Assembly: GCA_000727475.1 (NCBI GenBank)
Contig: KL647293.1
Span: 3,080,580 to 3,144,579, forward strand
Length of the DNA: 64,000 bases
Source of the DNA: Sarcocystis neurona
Taxonomy: Eukaryota > Apicomplexa > Conoidasida > Eucoccidiorida > Sarcocystidae
Reading direction: 5' to 3'
In this document: piece by piece, positions 35,157-46,466 of the stretch
Layout: each line of letters starts with the position of its first letter
Numbering within the stretch: the first letter of the stretch is position 1
Notes under the pieces: generated by a model
Databases searched by the model: none
Told to the model about the DNA's origin: nothing
What the model saw: only the letters and a program-made list of their open reading frames with translations
Translations under genes and position numbers: made by a program

Positions 35157-35797
35157 ACTAGTGATGTGGTCCCGGCAGGCAAAATTCTCTTCTACACATG
35201 TTGCTTCACTTGCGGAATGAGGAGGCGGCAAAACAGGAGGAGCAGCAGAGGCAGAACTGAAAGAATGTTATTCAGTTCTCGTTCCACGAATATGCAGTTT
35301 TGCACCCGTAAGAACAGAGATGGGAGCAGCAGCAAGAGGAAGTAGAGACGGAAGTATCCCAAGGTATTAACGCACACCTGTGCCTGTACGGTGTGCTTAC
35401 AAAGACGGCGACTACATACACAGATGTCTGTACATCGATATATGTGTTTGTAGGTGAGAGTGTTACACAGGTGCATAAACCTGGATAGAGGGACATAGAT
35501 AAGCAGAGAAGGAGGTGCAGGCAACTGCTTGTAGGTGGGGTAGATCCGGAGAGAGCTACTCAACCACGAAAAGACACATTCCTCTCAGCTAAAAACTGCG
35601 ACACTAACCACCCCTGAATAGAGGGTACTGCTGTTGCCTGCTGCTTTAGACAGCATCAATGAGCAGGGCCGCATCAGCTTTGTTGCAGTGGGGTGTGGTT
35701 TACGCTGCGAAGAAGGGAGTAAAATTCAAGTGCAGTGTACAACTGAGTGAGTCATGTAGCGGAGCTTTTGTTGGAGGAGGGAGAAGCGCTGGAAATG

Positions 35798-35922
35798 TCA
35801 CTGTGCCAAAGAGACACGACCTTCTCTGAGCTCGTCAGGAGCTGCGGCAGTCTCGACTGAGTCTTCCGCTGTGGCAGTCTCGACTGAGTCTTCCGCTGTG
35901 GCAGTCTCGATTGAGTCTTCAG
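35798..35922 (-). CDS. Terminal exon with nine-residue acidic repeat
   Basis: The acceptor ACGTATGCCACAG is preceded by a long pyrimidine tract (TTTTTTTTCGTCCCCC... on the minus strand), and the exon ends at a stop at 35798. It reads as three tandem copies of ATAEDSVET (first copy with Ile for Val) and closes APDELREGRVSLAQ. The DNA repeat unit is 27 bp. The acidic, Thr-rich repeat is unlike the Gln/Ser/Ala homopolymers elsewhere in the window. The exon starts with two bases of a codon, so the preceding exon must end in phase 1; a good candidate donor was not found. Function unknown. Confidence 0.5.
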
Positions 35923-36090
35923 CTGTGGCATACGTATACCGCGAAGTACAGTGACGAGGAGGAAAGAAGAATGGGGGACGAAAAAAAATTCGCAGGAACG
36001 ACGAAGACAACGCTCTCATGTTTTTGCTGCTGCTGTGGATCTTGGATCTTGTCCTCGTCCTCAAGAGTTACACCAGCAGCAGGCAGACAC

Positions 36091-36303
36091 TCAACGAGAC
36101 GCACGGGATATAGCGGTAGCACTACCAGCCGCAGCTGAGGTCTGCTTGGCAGCTGCTCCTTCTGCGACTGTTGCTTTCACTATGGGACCGGACGTAACAG
36201 AGCCCAGGTTTTGATCGACCGCACCAGAAGGATGCGCAGCAGGAGCGGAAGAATGTAGATTCTCACGAAGCTGTCCAAGGCAGACGCTGGCCAGCGCTGA
36301 GAG
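36091..36303 (-). CDS. Candidate exon of the same small unknown gene
   Basis: The minus frame is open for 70 codons after acceptor TGTAGTAGTAG. It reads LSALASVCLGQLRENLHSSA, then SGAVDQNLGSVTSGPIVKAT and AEGAAAKQTSAAAGSATAIS: Ala/Ser/Gly-rich but with mixed codons. Just upstream an ATG at 36401 opens MDYLLQCSYARLTLLTL, and a donor CTG/GTGCAC would join the two in phase over a very short intron (47 bp). Downstream a shifted frame reads GVTLEDEDKIQDPQQQQ (about 36030-36080), probably another exon. The small intron and the frame shift make the exact model unsure. Confidence 0.38.
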   Translation of the reverse strand, partial: LSALASVCLGQLRENLHSSAPAAHPSGAVDQNLGSVTSGPIVKATVAEGAAAKQTSAAAGSATAISRASR

Positions 36304-36401
36304 CTACTACTACAGTAGCTGTTGCACTGTTTGCCTAGCGCACAGTGCACCAGCGTCAGTAAGGTCAGACGCGCATAAGAACACTGCAGCAGGTAGTCCA
36401 T

Positions 36402-37970
36402 TTCTTGTCTAAATCACCACTCCCTCAGCGTAAGACGCCGAACCGCATGCCGTATTCCGCATGAGTACCAGGAGCACCAGCAGCTGGAAGATGCTGCACT
36501 GCTGCCGTTACTCTGGACGAGGTTGCCCGACACCTGCCGCTGTCGGAGTAGTGTCTTAGGTTGCTGCGCTTCCGTATCTGGCGCTACGGCTGCTCCCCAT
36601 TGAATATGTGCTCACGGCAAAGAGAAGGCAGCAGCAACAGCGCACCTTTTCTACTTCTTTCCTTTTTCGAGGTCTGCTATAGCGCAACAAGACACAAGCA
36701 GCGCATCAACACGGTGCTGGGCACTCAGTGAAATCCCCACCACCGCGGCAGCAGCACATTTCGTGCTGCCGCTCCAGAGGACATTCCTTCCACAGGGAGA
36801 ACAGCAGCGGATGCAATGGCTTTTCGCGACGTGGACTCACCTACCAATTTATTGGAAGCGGTATGCGGCAGCAAGGATTACAATAACAAGGCAGGCGGTG
36901 CCTGTCGCATCCAGCCGCAGCCAGTCGATGTGTAGCGTGTCTGCAGCAGCAAGGGAGCGAAATGTGACAACAGCAGAAGGGGGATTGCTACTGTAGGTCG
37001 ACTGACGAAAAGAAAACCAGGGGAGGTAGTGTCCTCCTCACAGCAGCAATGACTTTGAGAAGAGGTGCGTTTCCACATCTCATTCAGGTCAACCCGCACG
37101 AGCAGCAGCAATCACAGCAGGGCACCGCCAGCTTGACGAAGGAAAACTCCTTGCAAGACAGGAGCGGTGCTGGTACACACCCGCAGTTTATCACCAGCCG
37201 CGGCAGCGTAGCAACACCTGTAAGCGCAACAGCAGCTGTCAACACAATGCCATCCTACCGAAAGTGTCGCTGGTGGAAAGCAGCACGCAGCGGGACTGCA
37301 GGAACAGTAGCTGTAGCTGTTGTATAGATGCAGCTAGCTGCAGCAGAAGCAGCCATTTAGTGAGCGAACAACGGACTGGCACAACCAGCGGTATCGATGC
37401 CATTAGCAGGTGTAGAGTGGCGGCTAGAACAGCAGCAGCAGCAGGATGTCAACCGGAGCGGCGAAAGCATCAGCAGCAAGAGTCGCAGAAGCCGCAGCGC
37501 CGACGAGGTGTGAAGCTGCAGGTGCTGCGAAACGGCGAGAAGCACTGTCAAAGATGGCAACAGAAGCGATAGCAGTAGGAGCCCGACTCTCACACTCAGA
37601 GGGGCAGCAGAAGCAAGCCCTCCGCACACGCGTAGCAGAAGCAACACTGGCATACGCATCAGAAGCTTCAGCAGCAGTAGAGGACACGGCGGCAGTGGCG
37701 TCAATTGAACCTAGCAGCCTGCCAGATACGTGCTGCTGCTGTTTCGATGTGTAACAATAGAGGCAGCAGAATGGATCAATAAGCACGAGCAGCAGTGGAG
37801 GGACACCGCCGTGCTATTGCTGTTTCGATGGCTATCGATATAGGCGACAGAACTTGCTGAGCAGCGGCCGCAGCAAAGACGTATATTGCGTCACGCTGTT
37901 CTGCACAAGAGCTCAGTGATAAATTCAGACATTCGAAGAAGAAACACTGCAGTTGAGGGTGTGGCGTACT
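36402..37970. other. Degenerate CAG/Ala-coding tract, genes unresolved
   Basis: Interrupted CAG-type sequence on the plus strand. At 37446-37754 a plus frame (GCA-rich, reading AAKASAARVAEAAAPTRCEA) and a minus frame (GCT/GCG-rich, reading SSTAAEASDAYASVASATRV) are both open and both look like Ala-rich exon. Other exons in this window use both solutions, so the strand cannot be decided. No splice chain was found. Confidence 0.35.
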
Positions 37971-38400
37971 CTATACTCAAGCTTACGCATCCGTGTATAT
38001 ACACATATATATATATACATATATATATATATACCTGCCACAACGTTTTTTTATGCGTATGATACACCGATGTGTCTACACCTGTGTGTTATGAATACAC
38101 AAACAGGTATACGTTCATATATATATATATATATATGTATATGTATATATACCATTCACGTATTGAGAGATGGACACCTAGCTGAAAAACACATGCATAC
38201 GTATCAATATATACGTATGCGCGCGTGATTTAAAGTGCGTACTTATTCATGGAGATTAGCATATATACAGGGATGTGCATATATATATATATATATGTAT
38301 ATATACACAGGGGTGTCCACATACATGCATGTAAATGTATATATATATATATATATACACACTTGCACGTATTGATTTTTTTCGTACATATATGCATGTG
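37971..38400. repeat. TA microsatellite block
   Basis: Runs of TATATA, TACATATA and GTATATAC occupy most of this stretch. Small Tyr/Ile-rich frames come from the repeat only. Confidence 0.8.
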
Positions 38401-38559
38401 GAGAGGCCGCCGTTGAACAGGAGAAAAGTGCGACATGACACATTTTTAGTACACCTCTGCTCTGAATGTGAGTTCAGGTATGAACAGTATAATCGACCTG
38501 TATTCGCAGGAGTAATCATGTGTATACACAAGTTCGCATGAGTATGCATCCATATATTC

Positions 38560-41500
38560 GACAGCTAAGGACACATGCAGACAGAGGCCGTTGTGCCTGC
38601 GTTATTATAACTCAAGGGACTGTGCAATTCACCATATGTAAACGTTCGTGTACAACGGTGAAGTGCGTAGCGTCGTAGAGAGTACGCTTTTCGATTAAAA
38701 AGGACGGCACTTCGTCGTTTTACGGCCTTTTTTCACGGATGTTCCATTGTAGATTCGAACCCACAGCGACTCGCACTGCTTCGTCATAACATTTGCTTCA
38801 AAACAAACGTATCAAGGCTTGGCTTTGTGGAGAAAGAGCTCTTTGAACAGGACATAACTTTGTACAATTCTAGCATCTTAACAAGGCATAACTGTAGCTG
38901 CCATGCTACTTGTCGTCCTCATTCTCCTCACCGCTACTACCAGTCTTCTTTAAGCTTCTCATTTAGCGATGACGCTAAAAGGAGCGGGTGTAGTTTGTGA
39001 GTGTCAGTCTTTTTGTTATACTTGCAGCATTACTAGAACGGCAGTGATCAGTGTATGCATTTTGCAGTACACTAGCGCCACGTTTCTCCTCGCAGTGCAG
39101 TTCCATCATCTTAGTATTCTAATTCGTCCGTAGAATACTCATACAGGGCGGCACAGCATTCCTTTACAAGGCATGTCACGCTTTTTATTCTCAAGCTGAA
39201 TAATAAGAACTCAGTTGAGCGAAAACTGCTCGAGATATTTATGCATTCGTAGGTAGGGTTGAAGTAGTCGAGATACACATTTACCCTGCTGCTTCTTTTA
39301 CTTAGAATTTATTACTTCTGCTGCAAACAAAAGACCTGGAATTCCGCTTCAACGTTGTCATCTGCTTCGTTGGTAGTATTTATTGAGGTAGGTAACTTCT
39401 TGGACGACTTTTTGTCGTTATCATTAGTTGTAGTGGTATGTTTTAATACAAATTGTCAGTGGTAGTGTAATACTCTGTTGACATCACTAGTACACCGTAG
39501 GAATTATTATCACTAGTAGTAGTAGGGGTTCGAGCGTACGATTGGTAGTGGCACCTGGAGGAGCAGATTTGCTGACTAATAATCAGATTGGTTTGATTAA
39601 AATAGGACTACTAGTAGTAGATGGTACTAGGGGGACTACCACAAGGCGTACTGATGCGTACTGATGGACCTCAGTCATGCTTCATTTTAATATTCGTGTA
39701 TGACTGTTATCATTATTCCCAGCAGTTATTTATAGGCAAGTTTCCCTGCATGAATGTTGCTATTATAATTTTTGCCACTAGTCAGTACTCTCCGTATTCT
39801 CCTTGCCGTTGTGCTAGAATTCTGTTCTGACATATTCCCTTCTGGCGAGTAGTCTCCCTCGTAAGAAAGTGCCTGCTGTGTCCCGTTATGTTGCGTTTTC
39901 CTGATGTGAATAACACACGCACACTACTTTTGCCACAAGTCAGTCTTCACTGCATTCTCCCAGCCGTTGTGCTAGAATTCTGTTCTGACGTATTACCTTC
40001 TGGCGAGTGGTCTCCCTCGTGAGAATGTGCCCGCTGTGTCCCGTTCTGTTGCGCTCTCCGGAAATATGAATAACAGGTGCACACTACTTTTGCTACAAGT
40101 CAGTCTTCATCGCATTCTCCCAGCCGTTGTGCTAGAATTCTGTTCTGACGTATCCCCTTCTAGCGAGTAGTCTCCCTCGTAAGAAAGTAGTGGCTGCTGT
40201 GTCTGGTTCTATTGCGGTTTTTGTTCTATTGCGGTTTCCGGAAATGTGAATGACAAACGCACACTACCACCTATAGTGAACCTACTGCTACTGCAAAGAT
40301 TATTGCTAGGTAACAGATGTGACCTTCTGCGCTAGATTTCAGTAAACGCTTTATCGTGTAGATGAATAAAGCATTTCCTCGACTTTGTGTACCTACTTGA
40401 ATGACAGTGGATGCACCACGTGACTAGAACGTCATCATCATCATTTTTCTTGCGAGGACGTAACGCGTGATCACTGTGACAAACTTCTTCTGCTCCCGCT
40501 ATCAGTCCCCTTTGATTGAGTCAGCACTACTTATTTCGTTCTGCAAATTATCGGTAAGCTTGAACCCTCTACTCTTGTCGACAGTGTTTGCACAATACCA
40601 GTGGGACGTCCCACAACTAGCTCTACTCTTGCTACTATAGTAACAATTGTTCTTCAACAATCCGGCTTCGACTAGTACTAGAAGCAGCAAGAAGCGCTTA
40701 ACGTACAAACATATGTGGGCAACACAAGTACATTTTTACGTGTATGTATGTGCATATACATTTTAGTCAGGCTGCCACATAAAAATGAATCTTCTGTCCC
40801 TGTAAATTGCAACCTCGGTAAAATTATTCATAAGAGACGCAGCGTCCCGAATAGGCAGCGCATGCATTATTGGTACAAATCTTTACTATTGTCAATGCTT
40901 CTGTATAGTGCTAGCGTGTGGACGATATCGGCGTGATTTCCATTTCTGTGTCATTCACCAGTGACTGCTGACTAGCCACACTAAGAGTAGTACCATTCCT
41001 GTTACCATCACCATCAGGGATATAACAGACTCATCCCGTTTTTTTTTCAAAAGTGCACTGCACTTCGATATCATAGCGTGGTTGTACCAAGAAGCATCAT
41101 CGCCATATCAGAAGAGTCAAACCTCAATGGTGTCGGCAGGAGTTATCACCATCCTCCGTATCTCCAAATTCTCCCCTCAAACCCTACCCTATAATCACGT
41201 GCGTCGTCGTGGTCATGAGATCAATAGATGTTTCTTGAACACTACCAACTGTTCAGGGTACAGTATTATTTCAAAACTAACTCTCATTCCTCACAGCGGT
41301 GTGACGCCTGCGAGTGTCCCCACTTTCTAGGTTGTACTTCGAGGGAATGGTGAACAGTGATCCTCCATCAATATATACTCACTACTGCCGTTAACCTTGG
41401 CATACACCGGACAGAAGATAACTGCGTCCTACCTCGCAGTCAGTAATTGACTCATTCAAAGTTACTGACTGTAGGTCAAGTTTCCCGCAGCCGCGTATCA

Positions 41501-41640
41501 CGAGCGTAGAACGGTCGTGCGTTTCTTCCTTTGCAATCCTTTCAATTGTAGAAATTCGTCGATTCCGCGGCTTACGGTAATCAGTAGAAACTGACACTTA
41601 TTCCCACACGTTGAAAGTGTTACAAATAAGTTCAGCTGTG
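38560..41640. other. Unique AT-richer stretch without genes
   Basis: The sequence is free of CAG/CTG repeats and of TA microsatellites, apart from short ACTAGTAGTAG strings at 39480-39630. No open frame exceeds about 82 codons and none looks like protein. It contains the triplicated element at 39771-40266. The change of composition at both ends is sharp. Confidence 0.6.
39771..40266. repeat. Three tandem copies of a 158-160-bp element
   Basis: Copies start near 39771, 39928 and 40088 with TTTGCCAC(T/A)AGTCAGT or a close variant. The landmark GTGCTAGAATTCTGTTCTGA lies at 39811, 39969 and 40129, and CGAGTAGTCTCCCTCGT or a close variant follows in each. Copy 3 carries an extra internal duplication of TTCTATTGCGGTTT near 40205-40235. 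Copies differ by scattered substitutions and small indels, so the array is not recent. There is no coding frame. Confidence 0.8.
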
Positions 41641-41824
41641 TCTGCCTCTTGCTAGATGCTATGGATAGCACCGACGGCAGTCACGGCATCAGTAGCGGGC
41701 AGCAACGCCACTCTCCGTTAGCAGCACGTGAAGTGTACGTAACACGTGCAGGCGCACCCCACAGGAGGGGTGCCACAGAAAATGCAGAACGGAAACAAAC
41801 GCTGCAGCAGCAGGCAGCTGCAGT

Positions 41825-42190
41825 ATATGGTGGTGCGCCAATACAGAGCACCCTCTCTATCAAACCGCTGGACAGAAACTGGTATAGGCAAAACTCTAAA
41901 TATGCCAAAAAAATACATGCCTGTCTATCTACCGATACATCGGTATATATATATATACATATACGTGTACACACATACGTATATATGTACACATATGTGG
42001 TGGTGCACCACTAAAAAGCACTCTCTCTATCAAAACCGCTGGATAGAAGTCGGTATAAGCAGAACTCTAAATCTGCGTAAACGTACACACCTGTCTGTCT
42101 ACCGATACATATACCTATATATATATATACATACATACATACACGTATATATGTACACGCGTACGTATATATATATATATACATATGAAT
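41825..42190. repeat. About 170-bp imperfect tandem duplication plus TA microsatellite
   Basis: TGGTGCGCCA at 41831 and TGGTGCACCA at 42001 begin two copies sharing CTCTCTATCAAA(A)CCGCTGGA, GGTATA(G/A)GC, AAACTCTAAAT or a close variant, and CTGTCT(A/G)TCTACCGATACAT. Each copy ends in a TA microsatellite (41945-41990 and 42115-42185). A plus frame across copy 1 (41649-42014) is broken in copy 2. Confidence 0.7.
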
Positions 42191-42648
42191 AACTCAGCAT
42201 GCACAAATGCATGTAGACACCTTTACATATATACCGTATTTATACACGTGCTGAAGGACGGTGCTTTACACGTCGACATCTCGCTCTGACAGCCACACAA
42301 AGAAACTGCAGCAGGCCACAGCAACTCAAATACGAAACGAAAAAACACCGCACACCAATTTTCAAAAAAATTTTCACATTTATCTATCTGTCTCGCTCTC
42401 GAGATATGGAAGGATACAGTTGATCATACATATGCCTATAGGGACATGTAAGCGGATAATGCTTACACTGTTGTAGACATACTGTAACGTTAGAACCTTC
42501 CCCCACTTTTCCTGCCGCTGAAGTGCAACGCGCATTAGCTAAACGAAGTGACTGCTGTGAAGCCGGCTCTAAAACAGCAACAGCTATCCAACGAACAGCC
42601 TCAAGGCGACAACGGCAGGAAGGGACACGTACGCTGCACGCATCTCAT

Positions 42649-43521
42649 CTATGCAGCCGCGGGAGCTGGTTTCACAAGGATAACACTCCGTAGCAGAAAT
42701 CCCACAACGGGGTACTGATCTCTCCGTCTCATATCCCTAATGCTGTTTTTGCCGCTGATGCTGCTCTGGTGAATCGTTCTAGTTACTTCTTCTCCTCCAC
42801 GACCTTGCACGCGTGAGTCGCTCCACGTGCTGGCCTTGCTGCAGTAGTGGCACACCCCCACGCTGCTGTTGCTGCAGTCGCACACACGTGTGCCGCCCCT
42901 GCTGCTGGTATCACGTGTAGTGCTGCTGCTCCACGCAGTCTGGCGTTCCTCGTGCCACCCCGTTGCGCTGCTCCGCTGCCAGGTTCTGTTGGTGCTGCTG
43001 CTGCTGCTAGTGCTATTGCTGCTGCTTGTGCTATTGCTGCTGCTACTGCTGCTGCTGCTAGTGCTATTGCTGCTGCTACTGCTGCTGCTGCTACTGCTGC
43101 TGCTGCTACTGCTACTGCTGCTGCCGCTACTGCTGCTGCTGCTATTGCTCCTGCTACTGCTATTACTGCTGCTACTGCTATTGCTGCTGCTACTGCTATT
43201 ACTGCTGCTGCTGCTATTGCTGCTGCTGCTGCTACTGGTGCTGCTGCTACCGGTGCTGCTGCTATTGCTGCTGCTGCTGCTACTGGTGCTGCTGCTACCG
43301 GTGCTGCTGCTATTGCTGTTGCTGCTACTGCTGCTGCTGCTACTGCTGCTGCTGCTACTGCTGCCGCTATCGGTGCTGCTGCTATTGGTGGTGCTGCTGC
43401 TATTGGTGCTGCCGCTGCTATTGGTGCTGCCGCTGCTATTGGTGCTGCCGCTGCTATTGGTGCTGCTGCTCCTATTGATGCTGCTGCTGGTGTTGATGCT
43501 GCTGCTGTTGCTGCTGCTGCT

Positions 43522-43552
<31 letters not shown>

Positions 43553-46466
43553 GTGCTGCTGCTGCGATTTATTCTGCTGCTACGCTGCTGTGGCTGCGCT
43601 CTGTAGCTGTTAGTGCTGCTCCTCTTCGTTCGACGTAGAGCGGAGTCGCACGCAGCAGCGAATGCCACCTCATAGATCGTCGCTTCTTCTGCTGCCCGCG
43701 GTCTCGTCCCAACCTGCTGCTGCTGCTGCCGCCCTTCCGTTTCCTCCGCCTCCTGCATGTAGTTTTCATCATCCAGTTCCTGCAACTCGCGCCTCTGCTG
43801 CTGCCCTTTGGGTTGCTTCTTCCTCTTGGCCTGTTGCTGCTCATGCTCGTCCTCCTCCTTAACTGCCTGCTCCCTCCTTTCCTCTCTCTCCTGCTGTTGC
43901 TGAACGTGCTTCTCTCGCTTCGTTTGCTCCTTTGTAACTCTTCGATGCTCCCTTTTCCCTTGCTGCTGCTTCTGCTGATCCGGCCCCCCCGTCTCTGCTC
44001 CCTCCGAATTCTTTCCTCTCAGCTGCTGTTCCTTGTCCTGCGGCTGTTCTACACGCATCGACTCTCCCTCACACTCTGCCTCCGAACACAACTGCTCCTG
44101 TTGTTCTGGCGCGTCCTGCTGGTGCTGCTTCTGCCTACGCTTACGTGCGTGCTGCCTGGGATTTAACTCGAGCTGCTGTTGCTGCTCCAAATCCCCTTCC
44201 TCCTCCTCGTACACTTTGCCGAAATTTTTTTTTCCTTCCTGCTGCTGCTGCTGTGGGAGTCCGTCGCGCTGCCGCCTGCCTCCCGCTCGATCCCTTGCGA
44301 GTACTGCAGCGCTGGCTACTTTTTCTGCAGCACCTGCTGCTGCCGTAGCTCCCCCATAAACAGCTGTCTCTTCTGGATCAGCTGCCGCTGCTTCTTCCTC
44401 TCTTTCTCTTCCACTTCCCCGGCGATGCCGTGGAAACTCCGTTGCTGCTCCTACTGATTCTGCCTCTGCTGCTGCTCCCTGCCGCAAGCGTCTTCGTGCT
44501 TGCAACCCTGCAGCTGCTGCAGCGCGAGCTTTCAGGTTCATTGCTGCCTGATACTGTCTTTGCAACTTGCCAGACAGCTGTTCTCCGATTTCTTCATCAT
44601 CACAGCAAATGCACAAGCTCCTCTCTGCGGCTGTCGCCGCTTCCTCGTCCACCTCCCTCCCCCTCCTCTCCTCTTCTTCCTCCTTTGCTGCTCCCGCTGC
44701 TATTCCGCCGCCTCGCCATTTTGCTGCTGCTGCTGCTGCCGCTCTCGCTGCGCAGATGCATTCCACATTCGGAACGGCACCCCTGCCCGCGAAGAATAAA
44801 ACGTTCGTCCTGCTGGTGCTGCCGCCCTCCCACGAGTGTGGGCTGCTGCTGCCCATCCCACTGATGTTGGTGTGGCTGCCGCTACCGCTGCTGTTGCTGC
44901 GGCTGCTGCTGCCCCGACTTCCTGGAGCCGGCAGCTCTCCGCAGCAGAGCCGACAGCGCGCACGGAGAGGCTGCAGCAGCAGCTGCTGCAGTTCAAATCC
45001 CAAGTCCTCAGCAAAAACAGCAAACGGAGCAACAAAGCGAAGCGCTGCTGCATCCGTAGAAAAAAATAGCGGCGCACGCTTCGAGAAACGCAACTGAAGT
45101 TCACGCACAAGCGGAAACTCTTCCATCAATCGGCGGACGTGCTGCTGCACTGCCTGGGGCACTACAGTAAGTTCCTGGAGCGACGCTGCCTGACTGATAG
45201 CAGCACTCGTCGCTGCCCCTGAACCAAAATAAAAATATTCATATTTTGCTTCTTCCTCTTCTGTGACGTGTTGGTGGTTCTGCTGCTGCTCTCCTTCCAC
45301 GTCGTCGATAAACGATATTCCATAAGACATTTTGTTCTTATGATTCCCTTCCATGCCCCTGCTGCATCCGCCGCCTCCCACTGCTCTGCTTGCACTTCCG
45401 CCGCCCCAGCAGCACGGGTTCCTGCTGTCACTGCAGCAAGTGAGCGTCACGTCGCTGCTACAGTCCGCAGTGCTTCGTCTCCAGCAGTCCCTCTTCCTAC
45501 TGCTGCTGGTGTAGCATGCGCTCCTTCCGCAGGCACATGTTTTGATGGTGCCGTTGCCCCTACTACTACTGCTGCTGCTGCTGGTGCGCCTCGAACGTGT
45601 GTCTGCGCTGCTGCTGCACCGTCGTCTGGGGCACTGAATGTTTTCTTCGCTTGTCCAATCGCTTTCCTCTGTGCTGCTAGTGGTGCTGCCACTCAGGCCA
45701 GTGACCCCTCCGCTGCTGCCTTCCCTTCCGCTGCTGCTGCTCTTACTCCTTCTACGACTGCTGCTCTTCCTGCAGCTGCTGCCATCGCAGTTGCATATGC
45801 CTCCGTCCTCTAGCCACTGCGAGGTCCGCTGTAGAGTGAGGTTCTTCCTCCTGCGTCTTTCGCTTCCTCCTGCTCCTCCTCTTCTGCTGCAGCAGCAGCA
45901 GCAGAGGGAACGCCTCTGTGCAGCGGCTGCTGCGTTGCCGCCGCGGCTGCTCCTCCTCCCGTGCATGGGGAACGCCCCTCCTGCTCCTACCTCCGCAATA
46001 GCGAGGTCGTAACTCCGCCGCGAAGCGGCAGCTTCTACGCCGCCGATACTGCTGTTGCTGTTCCTTAGCGGATGCGCCATTGCTGCTGCCGCTGCTACCG
46101 TGCTGCTGCTGTAGCAGTCTGAGCTTTCTGCAGGCTCTGCTGCTTCAAGGCTGCCGCGGGGTGCAGCGTCGCGCAGGCTCTCTGCCCTTGTTTCTGCCTT
46201 GTTGCTGCTGCCGCTGCTGGTGGAGCACGTGGCAGCTGCTGCTGCGGTGTGGCTGCTGTCGCTGTCTCTTCCGTCTGCTTCGTCTGACCTGCTGGTGCAG
46301 CGTGAGAGGGAAATCGGAACACAGCCGAGCGGCGTTGTCCCTGTTGTCTTTGCTGGCGCCGCTGCTAGTACCACCCCTGCTACTAGACTCTCTGTTTGTA
46401 GTGCTGCTGCGTCAGTCGCTTCTGCCACTGCTTCTGTCGCGGCGTCCCCCTGCGGCTGAGACCTCT
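42649..46466 (-). CDS. Very large unknown gene, 3' exon (about 1,270 codons)
   Basis: The acceptor GTTGCTGCTGCTGCAG leaves AG, completing the G from the exon at 48705 to Glu; the frame then runs in phase to a stop at 42649. The N-terminal third is Ser/Arg/Ala-rich with CxC-type clusters. A conserved-looking core follows: EAKYEYFYFGSGAATSAAIS, PQAVQQHVRRLMEEFPLVRE, KRAPLFFSTDAAALRFVAPF, and paired cysteines CRLCC and later CICC that might bind metal. Then come Lys/Glu/Gln-rich stretches, a Ser/Asn/Thr tract of about 250 residues (42850-43600) and a short C-terminus (DQYPVVGFLLRSVILVKPA). I recognise no family. The frame is also open upstream to an ATG at 46653, so a separate gene starting there is the alternative. 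Confidence 0.65.

Noticed and set aside
38740..38800. tRNA-like B box (GGTTCGAATC) on the minus strand
   Set aside because: The T-stem would need an eight-base loop and no acceptor stem, D arm or anticodon arm could be folded around it.
41176..41192. Telomere-like word AAACCCTACCCTA
   Set aside because: Only one heptamer match with a partial neighbour, not an array; far from any sign of a chromosome end.
42847..43638. Poly-Ala and poly-Leu plus-strand frames of about 250 codons
   Set aside because: Produced by the interrupted trinucleotide repeat opposite the Ser/Asn tract of the minus exon; no flanking unique protein sequence.
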